Assembly (NCBI GenBank): GCA_039583875.1
Contig: CM077166.1
Coordinates: forward strand, 85,496,564-85,560,563
Direction: 5' to 3'
Origin: Platanthera guangdongensis
Lineage: Eukaryota; Streptophyta; Magnoliopsida; Asparagales; Orchidaceae
Length of the DNA stretch: 64,000 bases
Part shown: piece by piece, positions 1 to 12,120 of the stretch
Layout of the letters: every line of letters begins with the position of its first letter
Position numbering within the stretch: position 1 is the first letter of the stretch
The notes under the pieces: generated by a model
Told to the model about the DNA's origin: nothing
Seen by the model: only the letters and a program-made list of their open reading frames with translations
Database searches by the model: none
Translations under genes and position numbers: made by a program

Positions 1-120
1 CTGATCTATCTGAGATAATGTCTGTGTTTCTGCTATGTCTTGTTTGTTATATTTCTGTTTTGTAAGTTTTTATTTTTCCAATATCTATAAATAGTAATCC
101 TAACCCAAATAGGGGGAGAT
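1..120 (+). other. 3' end of Copia element H internal region with polypurine tract
   Basis: This is the untranslated 3' tail of a plus-strand Copia element whose body lies left of the window. It ends in a polypurine tract (107-120, AAATAGGGGGAGAT) directly abutting an LTR that starts TGTTGGA. The same tract and preceding sequence occur inverted at the 3' end of element E (36575-36593), so H and E are related Sirevirus-like Copia elements. No coding sequence is visible in this piece. Confidence 0.85.
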
Positions 121-1651
121 TGTTGGAACACCCTATTACTGATTTGGGCAAGGATCACTATGTCTTTTAGGAAATCTGTTTTGACCTCCTTTTATAGATC
201 TAAAGGTCAATTATAATTGAGTCTAAGGGTTAGTATTTAGGTTTAAAAGCTGCCCTCAAGACCAGAGATTTCAGTTCAGGAGACAAAGTCATTTTGTCGA
301 GCTCAGTACGATGAATCGTCGAACTCCATTCGACGATCGTTGAGCTCACTTCGACGAATTGTCGAACTCCATTCGACGATCTCTGAGCTCAACTTCAACA
401 AGTCGTCGAACTCCATTCGACGATCTTCGAGCTCACATCGACGTTCTTGTCTACGATTTGTTTCTCTATCTCTGAGCTTAGTTCGACGATAGTTGAGCTC
501 AGATCGACGATCTCTGTTTCAGTCTAAGTCTAGTCTCTGAGCTCAGTTCAACGATAGTGGAGCTCAGTTCGACGTTTTTCTGGTGAGATCGACGTTTTTC
601 AAGATTCAAATTCAGACAGTTGTGGAATTATTCTCAGCATTTATTTCAAGGATCTTGTACCCATTTTCAATTAATCTGGAGCAAGTTTCAAGGGATTTTC
701 AAAGGAATATTTTTATTGGACTTTCCTCCAGAAGACAAATGCAGTTAAGGAAGTCATTTATGACAGGCTAAAGGCTATCTTGGACAGAAAAATATTCATT
801 CAGATCTAAGGAATAAAAGAGATATTCATATTCTGCCGGAGAATAGAATAACATAGAAGAATAACATCATCAACAATAACTCTTACAACAATCACAACAA
901 CAGAAGAGAAAGAGTTGCAGATATTCTCAGTCTTAGAATTCATATAAGAACACCATCACAAAAGGAGATCAACATACTGAAACTTTCAGATCCCTTTTGA
1001 TTCCAGTGTTCAAAGGCCATCATCATTCAAGACTCCAGACAACACACATTTCAGTTGTTGCTGAAATTATCCTTTGCTGGAGATCAAATTTTCTGAAGGC
1101 CTATCACCCTACTGCAAAGCTTCACTTCCTGAACAACTCAAGATCTCAGGGGGAGTTTTGACAACATCCACTATCTTCTGTCTGATTGTTGATAGAGAAG
1201 ATCATCTCATCCCTCTCTCTCTCTCTATGCTGTAAAGGGTTTCTCAAACTCCCTTCAAAAGTTTGTGCTGGTTTCCGAGACCTTGTCAAAACTCAGTGGT
1301 GGAAAGACACCTGATCAAAAAATCTGGTTTGGTTTTTGAGTACCTTATCAAAAGCTCATTGGTGCCCAGGACACCTAATCAACTCATCCTGTAGTGGATT
1401 CCTACCTAGGGTGGTAGAAGAGTGGATGTACCCAGGTTGATTGGGGAACCACTATAGCTCCTTTGTCTTCTGGTTGCTTACTTTCTTTTTGTTTTCTGGC
1501 TGTGGTTTGTGATTGTTTTTTGATTAAATAGTTGCTGTAGTTCATTTGCTTCCCCGTTCACTTAGGAATACAACAACTGTTGTAAAACGTTTTTAGCAAG
1601 AACCATACTCTATTCACCCCCCCCTCTAAAGTATATCAGATCTAACTTGCA
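121..1651 (+). repeat. 3' LTR of Copia element H
   Basis: The LTR starts TGTTGGAACA right after the PPT. The right end is placed at about 1651 (TAACTTGCA) because the terminal CTCTATTCACC...AGATCTAACT block matches the end of the E LTRs at 20.3 and 44.3 kb; this end may be a few bases off. The U3 part (about 285-580) is packed with TCGTCGA/TCGACGA half-sites separated by 7 bp. A short CT run lies near 1211-1226. The partner 5' LTR is outside the window, so a TSD cannot be checked. Confidence 0.8.
285..580. repeat. TCGTCGA-N7-TCGACGA dyad array in U3 of element H
   Basis: Perfect or near-perfect dyads TCGTCGA-N7-TCGACGA lie at 316-336, about 359-380 and 403-423. Degenerate copies with the same 7-bp spacer lie between and after them (for example 338-358), giving a repeat of roughly 22 bp. 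Most spacers read ACTCCAT or GCTCA(G/C)T. The array sits in the 5' (U3) part of the LTR, where regulatory sites are expected. Confidence 0.8.
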
Positions 1652-2067
1652 CTTTTATAGTCTAGCAGTTATTTATTTTGTATAAATAGCTAAGGAAGAA
1701 AAGTACAAACTAGGAGTTCTACAAGAGTAAGCAGTAAAGTAAACAAGTAGAATAAGCAACATATGTAAGGAAGTCAAAGTAAGAAATAAGTAACCTTAAC
1801 TTATATGAATGCCCATACAAACATATAAGTTAAGGGGCCTTTTACAATGCTCCCACCGTATAAAAAGTCCCATACTAATTTATACGTTGGGGTGTCGGTT
1901 GTATGCAAGTATGCTATGCCATGATTCATCCAAGTGCAACCCACGCACACGACTCTATGCGCACAGACCTTTAGTTCCCCCTAGTTGGGCAGCTAGCTTC
2001 ACTCCCAGGAACCTCCATAGTGGCAAGCGGAGACAGTGGGTCGGGCCCCCCACTCCTAGGCGGGTAT
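1652..2067 (-). repeat. relic of a Tekay-like LTR related to element A
   Basis: Read on the minus strand, several blocks match the 3' half of the element A LTR (25.2-25.6 kb). Examples are GGGAACTAAAGGTCTGTG, ATAAATTAGTATGGG and CTTATAT..TTGTATGGGCATT..ATATAAGTTA. The copy is clearly diverged, so it is an older family member. It is cut on the left by H and on the right by the 5' LTR of D. No coding sequence is seen. Confidence 0.7.
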
Positions 2068-2703
2068 TGATGAATTGTAAATATACGTATTTTTGTGCAC
2101 ATTAATTTAGTCATTTTCATTTATTTTCGTCGTTTTTACTTATTTTTTTTCAATAAAATGCTCCTATTCTTGTAGATTTTCTTCTAACTTGTTTTATTTT
2201 ATTTTGCAGAAAAATTTTAAAATCTGCCAAAATTGGGCAGTACACGCCCGTGACTATTTGGTCACGCCCGTGACCGGGCCGTGACATTGCATTTCCCGTG
2301 AAATTGCAAAATTCTAAAGAGAAAAGCTTGACACGCCTGGCGACACGCCCGTGTCACTCGACACGGGACGTGACCCAAGCCCGTGTTCACTCCACTCGAC
2401 GAATTCATCTCAACGATCGTCGAGTGTCTACACCAACTGACACGCCCAGCGTCACGCACGTGACCTGGGGCGTGACCTTTCCAGCTAGCCCGACAAGATG
2501 CTGCCGAAGACTTTCGGCGCAACCCGCGCCCGGTTCTACCTCCCCGACATGCCCAGAGTCACGCCCGTGACCCGGGGCGTGACTGCCGCGAACTCAGCCC
2601 GAAGTCAACTTTCCTGTCCAATCGTCGGCTGCCTTTATGAATAGTACTGTCACGCCCTCCCTACACGCCCGTGACCTAGGGCGTGTACTTAGAATTTTTT
2701 GCC

Positions 2704-2710
2704 TATAAAT
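2704..2710 (+). promoter_or_regulatory. TATA-like box in D 5' LTR
   Basis: TATAAAT lies just downstream of the CACGCCCGTG palindrome cluster and about 635 bp into the LTR. The 3' LTR has the same box at 12772-12778. Its position suggests the U3 promoter; no transcript evidence is available. Confidence 0.5.
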
Positions 2711-3659
2711 TGCCCAGTTCTATAAGGTCCAAGGGTTCAGATTTTTGGGTCATTTTAGTGTCTTTTTGTGGGCTGCATCCGTGATTTCTAAAGCTATGTA
2801 AGGAGATTTCTCCCTCTTTTCTTTCATGTTTGTTTTTGCTTTAGCTTTAGCTCTTGTAATAGCTTGTAATAGTTTCCTTTAATCAATAAAATGTTAGACT
2901 TTCTCTTCACATTTGGCTTTGGAATGAACACTTGTGCCCACTTTCCTTCTCCTTTTTATCCTTGGTTTAATCATTGTTCTTCATTTATGAAATGTGTGTG
3001 TGTGTGTATGAGTGTGATTTATTTACTTTACATATTTTTAACTTGTTTTCATGCTTAGGTATGATAGGTTTTCCTCTTTTTCACCATGTCTTTTTTCTTG
3101 AAAGTAAAAGGATTTCATTCTTATGAATTTATAAATGAGGTTTGAAAAGTGATTTTGTTCCTTTTTTTACTTAGTTTTTCTTTTAGGATTGTAAAACATC
3201 TTTTGTTCTTTTCATTTTCTCTTCACCTTTTTTATCACTTTTATAAATTCTTAAGAATGAAAAAGTTTTAGTTTTAATTTTTGAGCACCTTTGAGTTTGA
3301 CTTTATTTTGTAAAACTTTTTGCTCATTCTCTTTTTATTTGTTCTTTTTATGTGTTTTGGGTAAGTTTTAGGAGTAGCAATCTTGTTATTTTCATTTATA
3401 AGCAACTTTGATTTTTCTTTGTTATTAGTGTGTGTGAGTGTATGAGAATAAACTTTCTTTTATTCTTCTTAAATTTTCATGTTGTGTGTGTGAGTGTATG
3501 AGTATAATTTTTAATGCTTTGTTCAAATTATGTAGAGTGTGTGAGTGTAGGTGTATAACTTTTATGCTTTGATTCAAATTTTGTAGAATGTGTGAGTGTA
3601 GGTGTTAGCTTTATTGCTTTCTTAAAATTCATATGGAGTGTGTGTGTTCATGTCCATTT

Positions 3660-3995
3660 ATTTTCGCCTACTCGTTAAGAGTTAAATGGCGCATCGTTTT
3701 CATTTTCAGTCCTACTCGTTTGAGTAGGACTTGTTATTTTCTTTCTTTATTTTTCCGCCTACTCACTTGAGTCAAATGGCCGGACTTTATTTCCCGCCTA
3801 CTCGTTTGAGTAGGATTTGTAATTTTTCTTTATTTTTCCGCCTACTCACTTGAGTTAAATGGACGGACCTTTAAGCCCTGTAATCATATTTATTTTCTCC
3901 TACTCATTTGAGTAGGACTCGCTTTCATTTCAGTCCTACTCGTTTGAGTAGGACTTGCAATTTTCAGCTTTTATTTACCGCCCCCACTCGTTTGA
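3660..3995. repeat. CCTACTC-GTT-TGAGTAGG hairpin array
   Basis: Near-perfect dyads of the form CCTACTCGTTTGAGTAGGA recur at about 3711, 3797, 3898 and 3943. Decayed forms are at about 3664, 3756, 3840 and 3981 (arms changed to CCCCACTC/GAGTGGG). They lie downstream of the TATA-like box, so in an element transcript they would form short stem-loops. Confidence 0.75.
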
Positions 3996-4997
3996 GTGGG
4001 ACTCGCAAATTTGAAATATGCAAATTTTATTTTATGTGTAACTTAGTTCCTGTTTAATTTATAATTTCGAGTGTGCGTGAGTTCTTGTTTTAGCTAATTT
4101 TTCAGCTTTCTAAATGTTCTTTTATTTTTCTTATGTCCTCTTCTTATAATAATTTGGCGTTTAATTTCGAACTCGCGCCTCACTAAATTATAAGCCGTCC
4201 ACATACCGATGTGTGGCTAATCGCTATTAGCCTCGGCATCGAAGAGCATTGGGACATTTAAAATGATTTCTAATAATTGAAGCTCTTTATTTTCATTTTA
4301 ATTTAAGGACTTAAGGTTTACCACGGGTTTTCGACGCGTAGGACCACATATCGATTTGTGGGCCCTATTTTCGTAGTCCATATGCTAGCTAGCAGAGAGG
4401 CCGTGCATATGTACCGATCACCGCTGGGTAAATAGAGTTGCGTGCATACCCTCGAGAGAGGACAAGCGTAACTCTACCGGATTGGGTTCCCCACCCAATA
4501 GCGGGGTTCTTAGCGTAAAGCGGGCGTTAAGAGGAATCCTTCGTCGGACTAACGTTCGGTCGAATAGTCTTAACGTTTAGGTGAGCGATATCCCTATAGC
4601 TAGGTGAGCTCACATTTGTGGAACCTCCACGGCCAAGTTGCCTTATTATTAATTTGAAAACTAAGTCCTATAATTATTAAAAATTGTTTTAGTCTTAATC
4701 TGATTCGATGCCGAGCGTTAACCCTTCATCGAATATTTTCTAAATTGTTTTTTTTTCGCTCCTTTGCTTTTCTGTCTTTTATTAAGTAAAAAAATCCACC
4801 TTTCTTTCAGTAAAATAATAGTCCTCCCGGAGGAGTAAGAATAGTCAACGCGACCCCGAGAACAATACGACCTCGGTATTCCCCCGAATATCGAGTACTA
4901 CTTGCGATAGGTGCACTTGCCTACCCGAGCAAGCCCGCGACAATCGACTCACCGAACAAACCACAGTAAGAGTCTATTCGCGTGCCCATCATTTTTT

Positions 4998-5015
4998 TGG
5001 CGCCGTTACCGGGGA
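4998..5015 (+). other. primer-binding site of element D
   Basis: TGGCGCCGTTACCGGGGA resembles the Athila-lineage PBS complementary to the 3' end of tRNA-Asp. It lies six T-rich bases after the LTR end. This is minus-strand DNA synthesis priming by family knowledge, not tested here. Confidence 0.85.
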
Positions 5016-5145
5016 CTCTCTTTTCGAGTTGCTATTTCAAATTTCGGAGTCTATTATTTTTACTTATTTTCTATAAAAAAAAACTAAAAACTTTATTTTA
5101 AAAACAAAAAAAAGAGTTTATTTTGTTTTATTTTTGTTTCGGTGT

Positions 5146-6012
5146 ATGACCCGTGGATAACCCTCAGAGTCTGAAGATTTTGACTACGACCCTGAGATCG
5201 AACGCTCTCTTGAGCGTATTCGATCTCAACGCCAAAATCCTTCTTTAGATCCTGAGGAATCTATCGGAGAACCCACTGTCGTAGTTATGGCCGCGCCTAA
5301 CCTTCCCACGGTGGCCGAGCGTACTATGTCCTATTACGCCCGGCCTAACCTGGATGATTCTGGGTCGAGTATTGTTCGCCCTGCGGTGGCGAATAATAAT
5401 TTTGAAATAAAGTCAAGTGTCATTCAAATGGTCCAAAACGTCGTGCAGTTCGATGGACTGCCGGATGAGGACCCGAATGTCCACTTGTCCAATTTCTTGG
5501 AGATATGCGACACCTTCAAGATTAATGGCGTCACTGATGACGCCATTCATTTGCGCTTATTTCCTTTTTCCCTTAAGTCCAAAGCCAAGGCGTGGTTGAA
5601 TGCCCTCCCGCGAGGATGTATCACCACGTGGGCTGAGTTGACGGAACGGTTCCTAACGAAGTACTTTCCGCCCGCAAAAACTGCAAAGTTGCGGGCGGAC
5701 ATTTCTTCGTTTGTGCAAAACGATCCTGAGTCTCTATACGAGACTTGGGAACGGTTTAAGGAATTCCTCCGCCGTTGCCCGCACCACGCGCTGCCAACGT
5801 GGTTGCAAGTTCAAATTTTTTATAATGGGCTGAATTTTCAGACGCATCAAATGATTGACGCGGCTGCCGGGGGTACGCTTAACAACAAAACCCCTGAGGC
5901 CGCCCAGGCTTTATTCGAAGAGATGGCTATGAACGCCTATCAATGGAACGTCCCGCGGGACGGCCAAAGCCGGCGGCTGGTCTTTTTGAAGTGGATGCCA
6001 CTGCTCTCTTGA
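5146..6012 (+). pseudogene. gag of Athila-type element D (broken)
   Basis: Gag would form the virus-like particle. The natural start is probably the ATG at 5146, in the same frame as the conserved Gag core; a TAA at 5158-5160 interrupts it after four codons, and the next ATG is 5287. The core shows the retrotransposon Gag pattern typical of Athila: NFLEICDTFK, LRLFPFSLK.KAKAWLN and W.ELTERFL.KYFPPAKTAKLR (about 5500-5690). The frame is then lost between about 5940 and 6010: the continuation (from about 5943, LFEVDATALLTLQVERLTKQ) is in another frame that runs on into pol. So the gene is one gag-pol ORF with one early stop and one frameshift. No CCHC zinc knuckle is evident. Confidence 0.88.
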
Positions 6013-9000
6013 CCCTTCAAGTTGAAAGGTTAACAAAGCAGGTGGCGGAGATGTCTGCTGCCTCCTCCACTCCGCCTTGTTTTATTCCCCCTAATGTCTG
6101 CGTAGCTGAAGAGTTCGTGGACTTCATGGTAAATTCGGGTCGTCCTCCCTTCAACCCCAACAACAACCCTTATAGTAATAACTATAATCCGGGTTGGAGG
6201 AATCACCCCAACTTCTCGTGGAGCAACCCGAATAATGCTCAGCGTCCCCCTATTTCTTATGCGCCCGGATTTCTTCCTCCTCCTCCTCTTCCGAAACCCT
6301 CCCCGATGGAGGAACATTTTTCGAAGTATATTGCGTCCAACGAGTCAAATATCCGTAACATTACCGGATCACTAAAAACACTCGAACAACAGGTTGGACA
6401 GCTGGCGAGGATGATGTCCGAGCGCGCGCTCGGGGCACTGCCGGGAAACACGGAGCCCAATCTGTGGGAGAATGCCAATGCTATAACCCTCCGTAGCGGA
6501 AAGGAGGTGGTCGATCCAAAACGGACCGACCCTCAGGTACATATTTCACCTCCGACCCCTCTTCCCCTTTCTTCGCTTACGCCACCTTTACCAATTATAA
6601 AAGAAAAAATTATTTTAAACAAGGCTCTCCCATATCCGCATAAGTTAGAAAACGAGCGTCAGGACGCGCAATATGAAAAATTTATTTTATTATTAAAACA
6701 AATTCACATTAACGTTCCTTTTTGCGAGGCTATCTCGCAAATGCCCAAATATGCGAAATTTTTAAAAGAACTACTTTCTAATAAACGTAAATTAGAGGAT
6801 ATTTCGCATGTATCTCTCAACACTGTCTGCACGGAGGCCATTACTAATAAATTGCCCACAAAACAAAACGACCCGGGACGGTTTTCCATCCCGTGCCTTT
6901 TTGGCGATATATTAGTAAAGTACGCCTTAGCTGATTTAGGGGCTAGCATTAATCTGATGCCGTTCTCGCTCTTTTCGCGTTTAGGTTTGGGTACTGCTAG
7001 TCCTACGAATATGCGCATCCAATTAGCGGATCGCTCGGTTAAGTTCCCTATCGGGGTAGTGGAGGACGTCCTTGTCCGAGTCGACAAGTTTACCTTCCCG
7101 GTAGACTTCGTCATCTTAGATATCGAGGAGGACGCCGAGGTACCAATAATACTCGGTCGCCCTTTTCTCGCCACCTCCCGCGCACTAATAGATGTTAGTA
7201 ATGGTAGCCTTCTCCTCCGAGTAGGCGATGATCAGGTTACTTTCTCTATTAATCCCTCGATGGACAATTTGTCATCGATCGATGATTTATGCTACTCTGT
7301 AGATACCTTTTTCGGAGATCATTCTTCTCCCGTTTTCGAGTCCGTATTTTTAAACGACGATATTTATGTGCTCGAAAATTTTAAATGTGATGAGGATACT
7401 TCTTTAGACTTGTCTTTCGAACCAATTGGTAAGAAAGACATAGGCATTAAAACCTCCCTAGAAGAACCGCCCATCCTAGACCTCAAACCCTTACCCGCAT
7501 CGCTCAAATACGCATTTTTGGGAAAAGGCGATACGCTTCCCGTTATCATCTCTTCGGACTTGAGTGATTCGGAGACTTCCGATTTATTGGAAGGTTTATT
7601 TAAACATCGCCACACAATTGCATTGCAAATCTCTGACTTAAAGGGGATTAGCCCCTCCTTTTGCACCCATAAGATTTTCCTTAACGATAATTGCCGCAAA
7701 ACGATTCAGCCGCAACGTCGTCTTAACCCAAACATGAAAGACGTCGTTAAAGCCGAAATCATTAAGTTATTAGATGCGAGGATTATCTACCCTATTTCGG
7801 ACAGTGCATGGGTTAGTCCCGTGCATGTCGTGCCCAAGAATGGCGGTCTTACCGTAGTGGCGAATGAGCATAACGAGCTCGTCCCAACTCGTACTGTTAC
7901 GGGTTGGCGAGTGTGCATCGATTATAGAAAACTTAATGACGCCACCCGCAAGGACCATTTCCCTCTGCCATTTCTGGACCAGATTTTAGAGCGTTTATCC
8001 GGTCATCCGTATTATTGTTTTGTTGATGGATTATCGGGGTTTTTCCAAATCCCCATTTCCCCCGATGATCAAGAGAAAACAACTTTTACTTGCCCGTTTG
8101 GCACCTTCGCATATCGAAGAATGCCATTTGGACTCTGCAACGCGCCAGCTACATTCCAAAGATGTATGCTAGCGATCTTTGGCGAGCTAGTAGAAGACAT
8201 TATGGAAGTCTTTATGGATGACTTTTCTGTTTTCGGACGCTCTTTTCCCGATTGCCTTCAAAATTTAGATCGTGTCCTTCAACGGTGCGAGGACACAAGT
8301 CTTGTTTTAAATTGGGAAAAATGCAACTTTATGGTTCGAGGAGGTTTGGTCCTCGGCCATATGATTTCGTCTAAGGGGATAGAGGTGGATAAGGCCAAGA
8401 TAGAAATTATAGAAAAACTTCCGCATCCAACAAACGTAAAATCTATTAGGAGTTTCTTAGGCCATGCGGGCTTTTATCGACGCTTCATTCAAGACTTTTC
8501 AAAAATAACAAAGCCGCTAACTCATCTCTTGGAAAAGGAATCACGTTTCATCTTTAGTAGCGAATGCGAGTCCGCCTTTAATTTAATAAAACAAAAATTT
8601 ATTACTTCACCAATTTTAGTGGCCCCTAATTGGTCCCTTTCGTTCGAAATAATGTGCGATGCTAGTGATATTGCCTTAGGTGCCGTTCTTGGCCAACGTG
8701 TAGAAAAACATTTTCATCCTATTTATTACGCTAGCAAGACGCTCACTTCCGCACAAGTAAATTACACGACAACGGAAAAGGAACTCTTAGCAGTCGTTTT
8801 CGCTTTTGATAAGTTTCGCTCGTATATAACGCTATCTAAAGTTATCGTTTTTACCGATCACTCCGCGCTTAAGTATTTATTAGCTAAAAATGATGCGAAG
8901 CCCCGCCTTCTTCGATGGATTCTCCTCCTACAAGAGTTTGATTTGGAGATCCGAGATAAGCGGGGAGCGAAAAATCTAGCGGCGGACCACCTCTCCCGTT

Positions 9001-10400
9001 TAGAAAATCTGGGTGCGGAAGCGCTCGTCGAATCTGAAATAAATGACAGATTTCCCGAGGAACGCCTTCTTGCCATTCATAATTCTTCGTCATCTTTGCC
9101 TTGGTTCGCAGATTTTGCAAATTTTTTAGTAGCGCGGGTGCTTCCAAAAGAATTTTCAAGTCATCAAAAGAAGAAATTCTTTTCTGACTTGAAAAATTTC
9201 TTTTGGGAGGACCCATTTCTTTTTCGTATCTGCACGGACCAAGCGGTCCGAAGATGCGTTGCGGGTGTGGAGTGCTTACAAATTCTTAAGCACTGCCACG
9301 AGGGTCCAGCCGGTGGGCATTACCAAGCCAACCGGACTGCTCGGAAGGCGCTCGAGGCGGGCTACTTTTGGCCCACTCTTTTCAAAGACGCGCATAATTT
9401 TGTGCGCGCATGCGATAGCTGTCAGTGGTCGGGTAACATCTCTCGTCGTGACGAGATGCCCCAAAACATGTTTTTAGAGTGCGAAGTCTTCGATTTATGG
9501 GGCATAGATTTTGTTGGCCCCCTACCTCCTTCTTTCAAAAATCTGTATATTCTAGTGGCGGTCGACTACGTATCGAGGTGGGCGGAAGCGCAAGCTCTCC
9601 CCACCAACGATGTGCGAGTCATCGTTACATTTCTTAAAAAATAATTTTCTCGCTTCGGCACGCCTCGCGAAATTGTTAGTGATAGGGGAACGCATTTCTG
9701 TAACGCTCTTATGGCTAAGACGTTAGCTAAATACGGAGTCACGCACAAGCTCGCCACCCCCTACCACCCGCAAACAAGTGGCCAAGTCGAGGTAGTAAAT
9801 CGAGAGATTAAGCGAATTTTAGAAAAAACTGTTTCACTAAATAGGAAAGATTGGTCCGTTAAAATCGACGATGCGTTGTGGGCGTATCGGACGGCATACA
9901 AAACCGCAATTGGTTGTACGCCGTTCCGGTTACTCTAAGGCAAAGCGTGCCATTTACCCGTAGAATTAGAGCATCGCGCTCTTTGGGCTTTAAAACTCTT
10001 AAACCTCGACTCCAACTTAGCCGCTCAAAATAGAAAACTGCAACTAAACGAGCTCGATGAATGGCGTGCGAACGCTTACGAGAGCAATAAATTCTATAAG
10101 GAGCGCTCTAAGTTATATCACGATCGAAAAATCAAGTCCCAAAAATTATTTTCTCCGGGCGATCTTGTCCTTCTTTACAATTCACGTCTTAGACTTTTTC
10201 CAGGTAAATTAAAATCTAGATGGTCCGGTCCCTTCCTAGTTGAAGAAGTTTTTCCATATGGAACCGTACTTGTCTCCCACCCGGACAAAGATTCTTTTAA
10301 AGTAAACGGTCATAGGTTAAAGTCTTATATAGCAGGCGACCCAGTGATCGGTTTTAGCGAAACCATAACTTTCCTCCACATTATAAACCCGCCAAAATAG
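5943..10400 (+). pseudogene. gag C-terminus and pol (PR-RT-RH-INT) of element D, two in-frame stops
   Basis: One frame runs from 5943 to a TAG at 10398-10400 with only two internal stops, TAA at 9642 and TAA at 9936. Residues are counted from 5943. The protease motif ALADLGASINLMP has its aspartate at about 331. The RT has WRVCIDYRKLN, the MPFGLCNAPATFQ block and catalytic FMDD at 757-760. RNase H has MCDAS at about 904 and TDHSALK at about 971. The integrase zinc-binding pair is H1119/H1126 with C1157/C1160. The catalytic triad is D (codon 9507), D (9681) and E (9789), the last two 35 residues apart. The second D and the E lie beyond the first stop. No chromodomain is present, as expected for Athila. 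The element cannot make full-length integrase as it stands. Confidence 0.93.
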
Positions 10401-12120
10401 TCAAGCTACATGACTATAAACAATGCGCTCCTGGGAGGCACCCCTCGCTTATCTTTTTCGATCCTTCCTCATTATCTTTGCTGCTTTTTTCTAATAAACG
10501 CAGGGTTTCTGATCGGCCTCCCCCTACGCGTTTCAGGGAAGCTTCTACCCCCTTCCCTTTCTTTTCTTTGTATATATTGTCTTTCCTTTTTTGTTCCGCA
10601 TACTTACGATACAACATTGGGGACAATGTTGGACTTAAGTATGGTGGTGTTTTCGTACTTTACTTTCTGCACTTCAATTTTTCTGCATTTCAAAAATACA
10701 AAAAAAAATTAATTAAAAAACATCTTAAAATGAAAAAAATTTTAAATGAAAAATCCAAAAAAAATTTTTTTTGTTCTCTTTCTTTCTTTTTTTTCCAAAA
10801 AACTCAAAAACAACAGAAAAATTTATATTTAGTTTCACTTTGTAAATATTATTTTTTGTACATACTCTTTTCTCTCTCCCCCTTCCTCATTCTTGTACAA
10901 ACCTTTTTATTCCCTTATTTTTGTACATATAATGAAAATTCTCTAAAAAACAAAAATACAAAAAAAGATAATAGGTCAAAACAAAAATTCAAAAAAATTG
11001 AGAAAAACAAAAATACAAAAAAAAAGATAATAAATGAAAAACAAAAAAATGATGATAAAAACTATGAAAATCAAAAAAAATGTTTTGCAACAAATAAATC
11101 AAATATTTCATCCTTAACTTTCCTGCTATCCAAAAATTCCGTTTTGAGTTTATTTATATGCGAATTTAATTAATTCCTTGTTCACTACCCGTTTGTTAAT
11201 TATTGAGTGAAAAATTTAAATACCCGGGGTTAAGTTTTAAAGAATTCTTTATGCTTTGTTAAAAATAGCGAACTCGTTTTAGGCACTACTTCTAATTTTT
11301 CATTGATAGGAGCACGTATATTATGTTAGGAAATAACGACTATAGAATTCTATTATACTTACTTTTAGCTTTCTGAAACATTGGAACGTACAAATTATTA
11401 AGGTTGCTCTCAACAATTTTTAGGATTAAAATCTAGTTTTCCTTTCTCCCTTTACTTTTCATGACCTACTTGGCATGATAAAATTTTCTATCCTTAAAAG
11501 ATCCTATGTCAATGGGAATAAGATTTCGTTCCGTAAACATAGGCACCCAATAATTTAAAAAGATTATATATGGAGTAAGAGGATAAAATTCATTACTCCT
11601 ACAAATATACATTGGGTTAATTTTATTATTATGAAGTTGAAAAACAAAAATCATATTAGGAAAATAAGATTTCATTTTCCTAATAATCCAAAAGAGAAAA
11701 AAATGGAGGTTCGAGAAAAAATTACCTCACCTCAAATATCAAAACCCTCTTCATAAACCCACTACCCCCTTAGCCAATTACACGATTCTAGAATTAATTC
11801 AAAAATCTTTTTGAGAGCATAATTAGTAAATTGTATTATTTCTGGTAGCACTCGTATAAGCTAGAGTTCTTATAATTCCAAACTATTTTCGTTAATCTAA
11901 CCATTACAAATGTTGCCTTCTATTTGATTACATCAAGAAGTCTTTTGGCCAAAACTTTTGCGCTATTTAAATCATCTACATAATTTTAGGACTTAACTCT
12001 TACACCCCGTATATTTATTTCGATCTCTCTTATAATTGATTAAGTAATAGCTATAACTTAGAGTTTTTTTTATTCCTTATAGATTCACCTCAAACTTTTG
12101 CTCTGGAATAGCAAAAGCCT
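10401..12120 (+). other. long 3' non-coding region of element D
   Basis: About 1.7 kb between the pol stop and the PPT. It opens with CATTGGGGACAATGTTGG (about 10615) followed by TAAGTATGGTGGTG, a near copy of the PPT neighbourhood. It then becomes extremely A/T-rich with A-runs and T-runs (about 10680-11180). Some short open frames exist but are low complexity and show no recognisable domain. Many Athila elements carry an extra ORF here; none is visible. Confidence 0.7.

Larger units (their letters stand above)
2068..4991 (+). repeat. 5' LTR of Athila-type element D
   Basis: It begins TGATGAATTG and ends CATCA six bases before the PBS, about 2.9 kb. The first 970 bp match the truncated 3' LTR at 12136-13103. 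U3 (about 2240-2690) is rich in CACGCCCGTG palindromes and has one pair of TCGACGA/TCGTCGA half-sites (2396-2423, 14-bp spacer). A TATA-like box is at 2704-2710. GTGTGAGTGTA-type runs lie at 2992-3650, and CCTACTC..GAGTAGG hairpins at 3660-3995. No gene is seen within it. Confidence 0.88.

Noticed and set aside
2262..2570. Open frames in the CACGCCCGTG region of the D LTRs
   Set aside because: Produced by stop-poor GC palindromes; recur in the 3' LTR; no protein features.
6704..9216. Antisense open frames opposite D pol
   Set aside because: Shadows of the real pol frame; no independent motif.
5146..10400. Endogenous pararetrovirus instead of a Gypsy element
   Set aside because: LTRs, PBS, PPT and an integrase after RNase H are present; there is no movement-protein domain.
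10478..11173. 231-codon open frame after Athila pol, possibly an extra ORF
   Set aside because: Low-complexity Lys/Asn/Phe-rich translation of A/T runs, no domain; in a region that is non-coding in this lineage.
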